Origin: Anastrepha obliqua
Lineage: Eukaryota > Arthropoda > Insecta > Diptera > Tephritidae
DNA: 64,000 nucleotides
Direction: 5' to 3'
Assembly (NCBI RefSeq): GCF_027943255.1
Contig: NC_072894.1
Location: forward strand, 53,137,601 to 53,201,600
This document shows positions 22,057 through 33,980 of the stretch, piece by piece. The notes beneath the pieces are model-generated. The model made no database searches and had not been told where the DNA came from. It saw nothing but the letters and a program-made list of their open reading frames with translations. The translations under genes and the position numbers were made by a program. Within the stretch, counting starts at the first letter, position 1, and every line of letters begins with the position of its first letter.

Positions 22057-25000
22057 CAGAGAACGTTAAATATAGAGAATTCTCACGAGCTACGAATGGT
22101 GTGAATTGTCAAAAATGAAGTGAAACGGCGAACACTGTTTCACCTCGCTAAACTCGAAGGCGGGGAAGTTCTTAACAGAGCTGATTACAGTGAATTATGT
22201 ACAAGTACATTGGCTCTGCTCAGTTTTTGGTTTCTGTATGAAATCAAATTGACGAATGCCGACGGCATTTTGCAAGGCATTTGCTTGTGCATTTTTATGT
22301 TCCCTTGGTAAACGAAAATATATTCAATTTGTATTTTCAAACAAAGGTGATGAAGAAAAAATGATTGAATTGAATATATGCGCCAACATTTCAAATCAAA
22401 GTAACTTTAATGTTTGCTGTTTTAATTTTAAAAGAAAAATTTAAACAAAATACATTGTAAAACGACCTCACATTTTGTTGTGTGCGTTTTAGTGTAAATT
22501 TGATGAAAATTTTTACTAATTTTTCGAGTCGAAATTAATTTTAGACAAGAATTCAAAGAGCATATTGGTATATTGATGAATATATATGCCTATCAATATA
22601 TGTTTATATACATATATTTTGTTAGTTATATTCGTGCAAAAGTTCAATTGCATCTTCAATTCTTATAGTGTTACAAATGTATATATGTGCACACGCACTG
22701 CAGCAACAATGACCTATCTCACGACGCATTGCCTTATCATATTATATTTATGTACATTTGAATATGCATTTTTGTTCCTTTGCCAAACGAAATTTTTTTA
22801 AATTTACATATACATATATATTACAGGGAATAATTCATATACATATGTATGCATTTTATAGATAGTACAAAACTTTGAAATTTAAAATAAATAAAAGAAA
22901 ACTTCAAACAAACGTATTTGCATACATACATATATGGGACAACTAAGTTCTATTGCATCTTTAATAAATATAGTGTTGCACGCATATGTATGCACTGAAG
23001 CAACATGATCTACCTCACGAGCATCGCCTTATCATATTTCATGCAATAATTAGGGTGTAAATATTCGAATGATCGAATTCCTGTAATGCTAAAACAACTT
23101 ATTCTGCATATGCATCGACGTAAGTGCATGTGCGTATATGCACACTTGATGCCCTACTATATCTATCTATGTACATTCAATTGATCAAATCAATAAATTC
23201 TGTATACAAAACGCTTCATTACCAGGCACACAGGAAGATGGCATATGCAAATATAAATATTGAATTCAAGCAAAACAATGCTTATTAATATACACATATG
23301 CATGTACATACAACCGCACACACAGGGCATTCGCTTTATTCCTCAAAATGCGTATGTCGTTCAAAGCTAAAATTCTATGCCTAGCGACTACAAGAACAAA
23401 ATGCAGTCATAGACGCAGGCGTAGCGGCCATCATTCTAGTTGCCATAGCGCTGAACAGTTTCAACTATTGTAGTGTGCAACAAAAACTCATCTTCAAAAA
23501 ATTCATTGATAAGTTCGAGCTCATAGTTCTACGAACAAAGTACTTTCATTCATAAAACGAGCCGCCCATATGCCAATTTTCTCGACAATTCGAAAATAGT
23601 CAATATTGGAATATTTCGCGTAGAATTATTTGCCAATATTTGATAAATCTTGAATTTTTGTCAAGTCGAGTGCCCGCTGCTTCGTACATACATATGCAGA
23701 GAACGTTAATGAATAGAGAAGTCTTAATGACTGGAAAGTGTTCATTTTCGAGGGGTACTCGTCTCGCGAAGACAATTCACCATAGACAGATTTTTCAACA
23801 AAAATTAACAGTGAGGGGCTGAATTATGTAAATTTAGCAGCAGTCGATAAGAATTTCTTGGTGATTAGAAGCAAAGAATGTTAGGTAGCTTTTTAATATG
23901 ACCTATATATTTGAATTTCTCCAAATCATCCAAATTATGTACATATGTTATGTCTGTCTGTCTGGTGTCTGTAAAACTTTGTTGAATCCCTTCCAACTGA
24001 ATCAAAATCCTCTATAGCAAACGCTTCATTACCAGGCGCACAGGAAGATGGCATATGCAAATGTAAATTTGTGAATTTATATACATTTGTGAATTTATAT
24101 ACATTTGCGCATATGTATATGCTGTGTGTATGTGTGCTCACCAGCCACAGCTCAAGATAAAGCGGTAAAACTTCGAAAGAAATCCAGCGCGCACTCATGG
24201 CGCAGCGCACATTCATTGGCACAGCATTGTATGTACAGTGAGCTTGAAATGTTACAGGCATCTTCAAATGCTCTGATTTCAGAGTAAGTTCCTAGCTGCA
24301 GATATATGCATATGTTTTGTGCACTTTTTATCAATTGAAAAACTACATACGTAAAGTAATCTACTAATTAACTATTTGCCTACTATCAGTTAACATAAAA
24401 TAATTGTTTCCAAATTTTATCTTAGTATTAAAATGTCCGAATCAGACCTTTTTTTTAAGCTACTTGTTTTCTTCTGCAACTTACTGTATGCTCATGCGCG
24501 CACTTGACGCACAGCAGCTGCGGCTGTCGAGCATTTAGAACGACATATTTACATACATATATTTTTGCATACATATGTACGATGCCGCGGGCACTCGACT
24601 TGACAAAAATTGAAGATTTATCAAATATTGGCAAATAATTCTTCGCGAAATATTCCAATATTGACTAATTTCAAATTGTCGAGAAAATTGGCATATGGGC
24701 GGCTCGTTTTATGAATGAAAGTTCTTGCTCTTAGAACTATGAGCTCGAATTTATCAATGAATTTTTTGAAGATGAGTTTTTGTTGCACACTACAATAGTT
24801 GAAACTGTTCAGCGCTATGGCAACTAGAATGATGGCCGCTACGCCTGCGTCTATGACTGCATTTTGTTCTTGTAGTCGCTAGGCATAGAATTTTAGCTTT
24901 GAACGACATACGCATTTTGAGGAATAAAGCGAATGCCCTGTGTGTGCGGTTGTATGTACATGCATATGTGTATATTAATAAGCATTGTTTTGCTTGAATT

Positions 25001-26740
25001 CAATATTTATATTTGCATATGCCATCTTTCTGTGTGCCTGGTAATGAAGCGTTTTGTATACAGAATTTTTTGATTTGATAATTGAATGTACATATATATA
25101 TATATATAGTTAGGGCATCAAGTGTGCATATACGCACATGCACTTACGTCGATGCATATGCAGAATAAGTTGTTTTAGCATTACAGGAATTCGATCATTC
25201 GAATATTTACACCCTAATTATTGCATGAAATATGATAAGGCGATGCTCGTGAGGTAGGTTATGTTGCTTCAGTGCATACATATGCGTGCAACACTATATT
25301 TATTAAAGATGCAATAGAACTTAGTTGTCCCATATATGTATGCAAATACGTTTCTTTGAAGTTTTATTTTATTTATTTTAAATTTCAAAGTTTGGTACTA
25401 TCTATAAAATGCATACATATATGATTTATTCCCTGTAATATACATACATAGGTAAATTTAAAAAACTTTCGTTTGGCACAGGACCAAAAAATGCATATTC
25501 AAATGCACATAAATATGATAAGGCAATGCGTCGTGAGGTACATAGGTCATTGTTGCTGCAGTGCGTGTGCACATACATACATTTCTAACACTATAAGAAT
25601 TGAAGATGCAATTGAACTTTTGCACGAATATAACTAACAAAATATATGTACATATATAAACATATATTGATAGGCATATATGTATATTCATCAATATACC
25701 AATATGCTCTTTGAATTCTTGTCTGAAATTAATTTCGACTCGAAAAATTAGTAAAAATGTTCATCAAATTTACACTAAAACGCACACAACAAAATGTGAG
25801 GTCGTTTTACAATGTATTTTGTTTAAATTTTTCTTTTAAAATTAAAACAGCAAACATTAAAGTTACTTTGATTTGAAATGTTGGCGCATATATTCAATTC
25901 AGTCATTTTTTCTTCATCACCTTTGTTTGAAAATACAAATTGAATATATTTTCGTTTACCAAGGGAACATAAAAATGCACAAGCAAATGCCTTGCAAAAT
26001 GCCGTCGGCATTCGTCAATTTGATTTCATACAGAAACCAAAAACTGAGCAGAGCCAATGTACTTGTACATAATTCACTGTAATCAGCTCTGTTAAGAACT
26101 TCCCCGCCTTCGAGTTTAGCGAGGTGAAACAGTGTTCGCCGTTTCACTTCATTTTTGACAATTCACACCATTCGTAGCTCGTGAGAATTCTCTATATTTA
26201 ACGTTCTCTGCATATGTATGCATTGCTGTGCCTATGAATATGCGCTGCGCCATGAGTGCGCGCTGGATTTCTTGCGAAGTTTTACCGTTTTATCTTGAGC
26301 TGTGGCTGGTGAGCATACATACACACAGCATATACATATGCGCAAATGTATATAAATTCACAAATTTACATTTGCATATGCCATCTTCCTGTGCGCCTGG
26401 TAATGAAGCGTTTGCTATAGAGGATTTTGATTCAGTTGGAAGGGATTCAACAAAGTTTTACAGACACCAGACAGACAGACATAACATATGTACATAATTT
26501 GGATGATTTGGAGAAATTCAAATATATATGTAGGTCATATTAAAAAGCTACCTAACATTCTTTGCTTCTAATCACCAACAAATTCTTATCGACTGCTGCT
26601 AAATTTACATAATTCAGCCCCTCACTGTTAATTTTTGTTGAAAAATCTGTCTATGGTGAAATTGTCTTCGCGAGACGAGTACCCCTCGAAAATGAACACT
26701 TTCCAGTCATTAAGACTTCTCTATTCATTAACGTTCTCTG
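22057..26740 (-). mobile_element. Non-autonomous THAP-family element (outer copy)
   Basis: It starts with the 'A' end at 22057 (CAGAGAACGTTAAATATAG) and finishes with the 'B' end at 26740 (CATTAACGTTCTCTG). It contains an inserted second copy at 23697-26210. There is no coding capacity; short frames such as 22120-22311 recur only because the repeat recurs. Flanking 7-mers are CATACCT and CAACGGC, which do not match, so one flank has been lost or the copy is recombinant. Confidence 0.7.
23697..26210 (+). mobile_element. Non-autonomous THAP-family element nested in reverse orientation
   Basis: Runs from a 'B' end at 23697 to an 'A' end at 26210, opposite to its host copy. CATATG lies on both sides (23691-23696 and 26211-26216), six of the seven bases expected for the duplication. 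Together with 22057-23690 it forms a palindrome more than 4 kb long. Confidence 0.78.
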
Positions 26741-26914
26741 CAACGGCACCTGCAGTAAACACAGCAATTAGATCAGCTAAATTAATGTGCTGCAAAGCAA
26801 ACTGAAGGCCTGCAAGCAATGCGTACCCTTTGAGAGGTGAAACCCGAAGGCTTAAAAGACCCACAGCTTCAATAGTATATTGCTTAAATATGGTAAATAA
26901 ATTTAAAAAAATGT
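26741..26914 (-). other. Unassigned fragment with a short open frame
   Basis: A minus-strand frame here (26918-26721) reads EAVGLLSLRVSPLKGYALL and AGLQFALQHINLADLIAV. It is not obviously simple sequence, but I do not recognise it. It may be a coding remnant of an older element or a host exon. Confidence 0.3.
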
Positions 26915-27009
26915 ACATATATTCTTAGGTAGGTAGGTAGGTAGGGTGGTTGTCGTAAGACGCACTTAGACCTTCGGCAGGTCCATTGTGATGCCACTGG
27001 AGCTTATCC

Positions 27010-30000
27010 TTACTCTACGTGTTCCCTTTCAAACCATCCGGTTGCTTTAATAAACGAGCAGAGCTTCGTTAGCTTTAGATGGGCTATATCCGCTACATCG
27101 GTTAAAAATGCTGTATCGAGGGTGCGCAGCCTTCTCCTAGCTAGGCTTTCACACTCACATAAAAGGTGTCTGACTGTTTCCTCTTCTTCTGTATTTAGAC
27201 AGCTTCTACAGAAATCGAAGTAAGGTAGTCCTAACCTTCTAGCGTGGCTGCCTATTAAACAATGACCTGTTAAAACACCTATCATTTTTCTTATAGATTC
27301 CCTGTTGAATCTTAGCAAGATCTTCGATCGACCGCTGTTCCAGTTCGGCCATGTCTGTCTGCTTAGTTCGCAAGTTGTGAGGTTTTGCCAGATTGTATTT
27401 ACCTTTTTGATGGTTTCCCTGTCTATAAGTAATTTACAAGTGGCTATAGGTATGGGTAGCAGTTCCTTATCCGGTTCGAGATCGAGCGTTGTACCGGCTC
27501 TTGCAAGTTCATCCGCCTTACAATTTCCTGGAATGTCTCTGTGGCCCGGTACCCAGATAAGGTGCACCTTGTAGCACTTAGATACGTCGTCTAGTAGTTT
27601 AAAACATTCTAGAACTGTTTTTGACGAGTGTGTTTTTGATTCCAGCGCTTTTATTGCTGCTTGACTGTCCGAGTAAATGAAGACTTCATTTGTGGATAAT
27701 ACTCTCGTTTTTATCTCTTTAAGCCCCTCTTTTATGGCAGTGACTTCCGCCTGAAATACACTGCAATGATCAGGTAAGCGGAATGATTGGCATACTCCGA
27801 GTTTGTCGGAGTAGACCCCTCCCCCTACTTTGTTATCCAGTTTTGAGCCATCTGTGTAGATGTTTACTTTATTTATCTTAACAATGAGCCCGTTATCCCA
27901 TTCCTCTTTGGAAGGAAATACTGTGACGAAGGATTTATACAAATTGATGTCCTTGGTTCTACAGAAATCCGTTGTGTTGGGAATGCAGGGGAATTGTTTT
28001 AAAATTGAGGAGTGCCCTCTTTGGTTCGTTCTGAGTAGGCCGATTTCTCTTAGTCTGAGAGTTGCTTTGGCAGCTGTTTGCTTACCGTACTGCTCTATTG
28101 GTAAAATGTTAAGCATGATATTTAGTGCATCTGTGGGTGTGGTTCTGAGGGCTCCGCAAATGCAAAGACTGGCCATTCTTTGTACGTGTGCCATGGTTCT
28201 TTTGATGTACAATTTATCTAAAGCTGGCCACCATACTAATATGCCGTATGTTAGGATAGGTCTGACAATTGCCGTGTAAAGCCAATATACGATAGATGGG
28301 GAGAGACCCCAACTTAGTCCTATCAGCTGTTTACAAGAGTATAGTGCTATTGTCGCCCTTTTTACTCTATCTTCGACATTTGCCTTCCATGTTAGCTTTC
28401 GGTCCAGTATTAGACCTAAGTAGCGGGCCTCATCACTAAATGACAGTGCCGTTCCTCCTAGAGTCGGAGGAGTTATATTCGGTATTTTGTGTTTCCTGGT
28501 AAATAGGATTAGTTCAGTTTTATTGGGGTTGACACTTAGCCCATTTGCTTTTGACCAGTTTTCAGCCATATTTAGTAAATCTTGCATGATTTCTATGAGT
28601 GTATTGGGGAATTTCCCCCTTACTACCATTGCAACATCGTCCGCATATGCTACTACGTGTTGTCCTCTCTCCTCTAGGCTCTTTAGCAATGAGTTTAGTG
28701 CCAGCACCCATAGGAGAGGGGACAGCACGCCGCCTTGAGGTGTTCCTCTGCTAACTTTTTTCTTGATCTCTGTGGCCCCTAGGGTTGCGATCACAAATCT
28801 GCTCAAGAGCATGTTTTTGATGAACTCAACCAGAGCTCCAGAGATCCCGACATCCGTCAGTGCCTTTATTATGGTTTCCGGTAGGATGTTGTTGAAAGCG
28901 CCCTCGATATCTAGGAAGGCTACCAGTGTGAATTCTTTGTTATACATTGACTTCTCGATTTCTGTAACAAGTGAGTTAAGTGCTGTTTCGGTTGATTTCC
29001 CTTTACAGTACGCATGTTGTGAGATGCTGAGCTTATTAGGGCTGATGTTAGCCCTAATGTGTTCTTCTAGAATTCTTTCTAATGTCTTTAGCAGAAAGGA
29101 GGATAGGCTTATTGGCCTGAAATCCTTAGGTGTTGTGTGTGAACTTTTTCCCGCTTTAGGGATAAAGACCACTTTTACCTCTTTCCATGTTGATGGGACA
29201 CTTTTCAGTTTCAGAGCGGCCTTAAATATGGCCGTCACCCACTCCATGATGTAGTTGAGTGAATGTTGTATTTGGGCCGGGAATAATCCATCTGGGCCCG
29301 GTGATTTAAATGGTTTGAACGTGTTCACTGCCCAGGTTATCCTAGTTTCAGTGATTATTTCTTCAATGTCAGAATTTGATCTTTCCGTACCATTGTCGAT
29401 TACTACGTTAGATGATTCGTTGCAGGGAAAGTGCGTGTCCACTAGCAACTTCAACGTTTCGTCACTCGAAGTAGTCCAACTCCTGTCCGGTTTTTGGAGG
29501 TATCCGATGGGATTGTGTTTTTTTGAGAGGATTTTGCGCAGTCTGGAGGCCTCTGTGGTTCCTTCGATTTCTCCACAGAACTTTCTCCAACCAGACCTTT
29601 TCGCTTTCCTAACTTCTTTTTTGTAAATTTTTAGTTTACTGTAGTAGCAGTCCCAGTCTTTACTCTCCCGTGTCGCTTTCGCTCTGTTAAACTGTTTTCT
29701 GCTGTCGTTTCCTAATGTAGACAGGTCTTCTGACCACCAGGGCGGCTTTTTCTTCCCCTTATACCTACTTAAAGGGCAAGCCTTGTTTAGCGCAGTTCTA
29801 CAGACCTCCGTAAGGGTTTGTACGTGTTCGTTCAATGATTCTCTGTCTTCAATAGTAATATTTTGGGAATTTGGAAGTCTTTCCTTAAGTTCCCGTTTAT
29901 ATATATGCCAGTTGGTCTTTTTCAAGTTCCTATTGGCGGGTGGAGCCCGTGGGTTGTTTCCCCCAAATTTAATTTCTATGTAGCGATGATCGGAGTAAGA

Positions 30001-30618
30001 GTGTTCATTCAGAACCCTCCACTGCGTCATCTTTCCGTAAAGGGTTTGACTTGCCAGCGTAATATCAAGAACTTCTTGTCTATTACGCGTAATAAATGTA
30101 GGTTCGTTGCCTTTGTTACACACTAAAAGCTTACTACATATAATATAATTAAAGAGAGACTCACCTCGTTCGTTTGTATCCGAGCTCCCCCATATGGTAT
30201 GGTGGGCATTGGCATCACTTCCTAGTACTAGTTTGCGGTTGTGAGCTTTACAGTCTTCCACAAGGCTTCTTATTAGCGGTGACGGCAGTGGACCTGTGTC
30301 GTCTCCGGCAAAATAGAACGAGGTTAGCCAGGTGTTGCTTCCGCTCACTTCCCAGCTAACCGTCGTAGTATCTGCGTTACTGAAATTATGAATCATAAAG
30401 ATATTAAGATGTACTTTTGCCATTATGCATGCTCTTTTAGTACCTTCACAATTAGTCTTATATACTTTATAACCTGGTGTCCTCAAACCGCAGATTTCGC
30501 CATTCCGTACCCAGGGTTCCTGGATGAGGACTACATCCGGCTGATCTTCTGCCAGACGATCCAGGAGGGCATGGCAGGCTTCTTTACAATGGTGTAGGTT
30601 TATCTGAAGAAGATGCAT
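27010..30618 (-). CDS. LOA-like ORF2: endonuclease, reverse transcriptase, RNase H
   Basis: 1202 codons, uninterrupted. The N terminus is an apurinic-type endonuclease (MHLLQINLHHCKEA, LIQEPWV, SDANAHHTIWGS, SDHRYIEIKF). Reverse transcriptase occupies roughly residues 460-740, with SPGPDGLFPAQIQ, GTPQGGVLSPLLW and the catalytic AYADDVAMVV. RNase H follows near residues 930-1060 (IYTDGSKLDNKVGGGVY, FQAEVTAIKEG, IYSDSQAAIKAL, WVPGHRDIPGN), so all acidic residues are present. A CCHC motif (CRSC...HLLCEC) lies near the end. It overlaps ORF1 by 35 bases in another frame. The intact frame suggests recent mobility. Confidence 0.96.
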   Translation of the reverse strand: MHLLQINLHHCKEACHALLDRLAEDQPDVVLIQEPWVRNGEICGLRTPGYKVYKTNCEGTKRACIMAKVHLNIFMIHNFSNADTTTVSWEVSGSNTWLTSFYFAGDDTGPLPSPLIRSLVEDCKAHNRKLVLGSDANAHHTIWGSSDTNERGESLFNYIICSKLLVCNKGNEPTFITRNRQEVLDITLASQTLYGKMTQWRVLNEHSYSDHRYIEIKFGGNNPRAPPANRNLKKTNWHIYKRELKERLPNSQNITIEDRESLNEHVQTLTEVCRTALNKACPLSRYKGKKKPPWWSEDLSTLGNDSRKQFNRAKATRESKDWDCYYSKLKIYKKEVRKAKRSGWRKFCGEIEGTTEASRLRKILSKKHNPIGYLQKPDRSWTTSSDETLKLLVDTHFPCNESSNVVIDNGTERSNSDIEEIITETRITWAVNTFKPFKSPGPDGLFPAQIQHSLNYIMEWVTAIFKAALKLKSVPSTWKEVKVVFIPKAGKSSHTTPKDFRPISLSSFLLKTLERILEEHIRANISPNKLSISQHAYCKGKSTETALNSLVTEIEKSMYNKEFTLVAFLDIEGAFNNILPETIIKALTDVGISGALVEFIKNMLLSRFVIATLGATEIKKKVSRGTPQGGVLSPLLWVLALNSLLKSLEERGQHVVAYADDVAMVVRGKFPNTLIEIMQDLLNMAENWSKANGLSVNPNKTELILFTRKHKIPNITPPTLGGTALSFSDEARYLGLILDRKLTWKANVEDRVKRATIALYSCKQLIGLSWGLSPSIVYWLYTAIVRPILTYGILVWWPALDKLYIKRTMAHVQRMASLCICGALRTTPTDALNIMLNILPIEQYGKQTAAKATLRLREIGLLRTNQRGHSSILKQFPCIPNTTDFCRTKDINLYKSFVTVFPSKEEWDNGLIVKINKVNIYTDGSKLDNKVGGGVYSDKLGVCQSFRLPDHCSVFQAEVTAIKEGLKEIKTRVLSTNEVFIYSDSQAAIKALESKTHSSKTVLECFKLLDDVSKCYKVHLIWVPGHRDIPGNCKADELARAGTTLDLEPDKELLPIPIATCKLLIDRETIKKVNTIWQNLTTCELSRQTWPNWNSGRSKILLRFNRESIRKMIGVLTGHCLIGSHARRLGLPYFDFCRSCLNTEEEETVRHLLCECESLARRRLRTLDTAFLTDVADIAHLKLTKLCSFIKATGWFEREHVE

Positions 30619-32064
30619 TAGCTGTTAACGTTACGTCTGGGTCTTCTTTGCTTTCGCATAAAAGTTCCCTTTCGGAATACTTACGCTGTTGTGTGGGATA
30701 CTTACCCTCCCGTACGAAGTACAACCTCCCTAAGCCCATTTCTGAGCCTGAAGAGGCGTATTCTTCTTCGGTGGGCTGGTCGTCCTCGCTCATGGGCTCG
30801 ATTTCACTCATGGGCTCCAGCTCCCTCATGGGCTTTTCGCTTTCCTTCGTGGCGAGGAACTCAATAGCATCCGTGTCGGTTTTGTAAATGTGGAGTTTCA
30901 CCTTCACAAAACCGTACCGCAGTTGCCCGTCGCATTTCGCTAACGGTTCAATTGAGTTCTCCGTGAGGAGCAGGAGAGCCTGCATGGTGGCGCGCTTCTG
31001 CTCTTTCGATTCGTCCGCGCTGCTTTGGTTGGTGATGGTTTTGACGTATCTCCACTCCTGCGTTGGGATATCTGGATTGCAGACCCGGATGAGCTTCATA
31101 ATCTCTACCGGGTCTTCGACGGTTGAAGGTAACCAAACCCTTGCTCGAGGCCTGGACGGAATATCCTTCCTGTCCACGACCACTAGCTTGGCATTTGGGT
31201 ACACTTCTCCAACTTTGGAGATGGCCTCTTTGTACAGCTGAACCGATCTCTCATCGTCGCACGCTATTATTTTTATCTGGCCTTGGTGCCAGCCTAAGTC
31301 TTCGCACGCAGGCGGGGGGCCGGGGTTCTCCAGAATGACCTTCAGTGCCACTTTCGTTAGCTCGGCCTCTACCCATTTCCATTGGGCCTTGGGGATCATA
31401 CCTTCAGGATGGTTCTGGTCCAGGACCCCTATGATAAAGCGGTCTTTTGCAACCTCCGCAAATGATTTTCTGGGCGTCACGCCCATTGGTTTGTGCCTTT
31501 TTGCACTTGGCTTATTCTCCTCCAAGGACCGCTGTCGTTTTGGAGCCGACTGTGTTGGTTTGAAGTCAGGGTTGAAATCAGGAATGATCGCTTTCGCTCT
31601 ATCAATCGCCTCTTTCAACTCCTGAGACAATTCGCCTTCTTTTGGGTGAGTTTCGTGCACCCTCCTTAGGAGCCTGGCTGCATTTCTGCGATCCTGGTAG
31701 CTCGCTTTCGCTGGGTCTACCACCCTCACAAGCGGCCATCCTTCGGTACCGGAGCTAGCAGTAGCTGTGCTTCCGGTCGGGACCGTTTTTGGGGGCTGAA
31801 TCACAGTTGATTGCCGGGCTAGTGCACCCCTACTTGTGCTTGGACCTGTGTCCAGCTCTGGTTGTGTGGCAGCTGGCCTCGCTTTGCTGAAGTTGTCGCT
31901 GTGTGCTTTGATCGACTTATTTGGCCGATGGATGGAGTTCTATGTGAGCTCGGTGCAACCGTTGCTCTTATTGTGGAACTGTTTGTTCCTGTCGGTCTTT
32001 TCGAAGGAGGACCGATCTCCTTTTTTTTAATTGTTTTTGAAACGTCTTGCATGTTTGGACCCAC
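30584..32064 (-). CDS. LOA-like ORF1 (DUF4780-type), 5' part in another frame
   Basis: The long frame (31804 to 30584, 406 codons from a GTG) contains a DUF4780-like region (VLDQNHPEGMIPKAQWKWVE, ARVWLPSTVEDPVEIMKLIR) and an acidic C terminus (MSEIEPMSEDDQPTEEEY). It has no early ATG. The only good ATG upstream is at 32064 (MGPNMQDVSKTIKKKE) in a different frame, which closes at 31819. The 31804 frame is closed by a stop at 31940-31942. The two overlap between 31819 and 31942, so a one-base slip there is likely. ORF1 proteins bind the element RNA; no zinc knuckles are seen. Confidence 0.78.
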
Positions 32065-32426
32065 GAGTGTCGGAGAAAGGATGTCCGCCCGTGCATAGCT
32101 CCGAACTACACGGGTAAGGCTAGTTATTACGGAGGGCGCCAGGTATCCGTAAGCTCCGTTCGAGACTTGGTTATTTGTTAGAAGGGCCCCAAGCCTGACA
32201 GATTCTCGGCACGGGTCGCATCACACCTTAATCCAGCCCTTCACCCCCGACCACGTTAAGAGTACTTTGGGTAGAGCTGTACTATTGAGGAGTATCGAAC
32301 CCAACCCATAGTATCCTTAACTTAGCTAAGTACCTCCTATAAATAGGAAAGCTGTGGTACTTATTACCAGCTGGCACCCTCGGGGAGGGTTCAGTGGAGG
32401 ATTTTCGCCAGCCACATATATTCTTA

Positions 32427-32947
32427 AGAAACTTTGATTTTAAATATTCTTCTGAGTATATGGTAAACTGTTTGGCGGCACCCGGGACCAGGTTTGAAAC
32501 CCACGATGGACAAGCACCATTACGTCATAATGCGAAGAATACACCACTATTCCCCTCGCTGTGAATTAGACAAACTTGATGCACACACTTGTGCAATTTA
32601 TTCGCGTGTTGTTTGTGTATTTCTTCTTCTTTATTTACATTTTCAAATTCTCTCACGCAACTGCACCCGCATGACGTTACGCCTATCTGATGGGCGGAAT
32701 CTTGTATTATATCATTCTTGGTATCAAATAATGGGGCGTTAGTCCAAATCTCTGAGTGTAATTCTTATTAACAATAGACATACCAAGCATTGATATATAC
32801 TTTACGCTAATTTTGACCTGGACATCTTTTGAAACAAAATATTTATTATTTATATTTACTGGGGTTTTTAGAGTCATGTAATTAATTTTTTATTCATAGA
32901 TTTTTTATAAATTTAACTAATAGTAGTTTGATTTTTAGCTTTTATTA
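32427..32947. other. Intergenic stretch without recognised features
   Basis: AT-rich with a more complex block at 32470-32720. I see no gene; the 82-codon frame at 32494-32742 has no family signature. Confidence 0.5.
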
Positions 32948-33965
32948 GCTCAATTTAAGCAAGCTGAGATTTGGTTTAATGCACATTTCTTACAAACATA
33001 TTTTTTACAACCCACATAGATATGTGTGGCTTTATTTTCGTTGCAAATCCAATTTGACAGCATTTTCTTGTAGAATTTTCTGTTTAATCTACCATCAGTA
33101 GTTAATTCTGGTTTTTTGGTTCGAATGAATCTTGATATCCAGTAGAAAGTTCTTCTGCTAATTGAAAAAATAATTCCTTTCTGGCAATATTTGTTCCCGT
33201 GAGTTATTTCTACAGAATCCAAGAACTATTTCCCGCCATGTCGACGATATTAAAAAATACTTTTAAAGGCCATCTCTGGGATCCTGACTTAACACTATAT
33301 TTTTTAGCCATTTGGTCCGTTGTATTCACACTAAATTTGGTGCGGTTGTACAATGAAATGGTTTCAGGAAGCTTTTTTCGGGTTTGTTAAAGTTTTGGCG
33401 AAATAAACTTAGAGCTAAGTGAAATAAGAAAGTTATTTTACTTATCTTTGTACACCGTTGTAAGGTAAACTGGAAAATTTAGGCAATTTATCTCCTTTTT
33501 GTTTGGAAATTTTTGTTAACCCCTTTTCATTTGAATAAATAGTTCCAACTAAAGTCGTATTTTCTTCTATTTGCTTGTAAAAAAAACATTAGTTGTCACT
33601 TTCTACCCCAACCAATAAATGGCTCAATTAGTTTTAGGACAAAAAACTCACCCGAAAATATTGATGCTGGTTTATTTCCATTTTCGCAGTAGTATATAAA
33701 CGCATTTACTTACTATATTAAATATTTACTTGCCAAATCCGTTGTGATCAAAAATTTAATTCCAAATTTATTCGGCTTATGCGACATATACTGGTTGAAC
33801 TTTGCACCTGGCTTTAGTGAGAAATAATTGTTCATCAACAGCAGTATTTTCTCCTGGCACATAGCAAATTTGACAATTTTTAGTGAAAGGATTCCAAAAT
33901 TTTGAAATTAGAGAAGCTACTTTTCCCCAAGAATTGTAGAAGCTTTCATTTCTGTGAATTTCTCA
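32948..33965 (-). pseudogene. piggyBac-type transposase relic
   Basis: Read on the minus strand in several frames, the region follows a piggyBac transposase from the first catalytic aspartate to the end. Segments are FYNSWGKVASL, ENTAVDEQLFLTKARC, SHKPNKFGIKF and KVTTNVFFTSKQ. The last of these has lost the usual aspartate of the DNWFTS motif. Next are TKFSVNTTDQMAKKYS with the third aspartate, RRWPLKVFFNIVDMAG-like sequence with a small change, and the cysteine-rich tail (CNENKATHIYVGCKKYVCKKC, 32950-33222 frame). Frameshifts and stops are scattered throughout. The N-terminal part is not visible, and a Helitron lies immediately beyond. Confidence 0.85.
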
Positions 33966-33980
33966 TTAATATATAGAATA

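Larger units (their letters stand above)
26928..32413 (-). mobile_element. LOA-like non-LTR retrotransposon, full length
   Basis: A 13-bp duplication, ACATATATTCTTA, lies at 26915-26927 and 32414-32426, fixing both ends. Reading on the minus strand the order is 5' leader, ORF1, ORF2, and a short 3' tail ending in repeated CTAC units (plus strand TAGG/TAGGTAGG at 26926-26943) rather than poly-A. ORF1 of the DUF4780 kind plus a C-terminal RNase H fits the LOA/I group. The clade is inferred from domain order. Confidence 0.88.

Noticed and set aside
27305..30597. Many plus-strand frames opposite the LOA ORF2
   Set aside because: Shadows of the long coding frame on the minus strand.
33199..33390. 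Plus-strand 63-codon frame
   Set aside because: Antisense shadow of the piggyBac relic.
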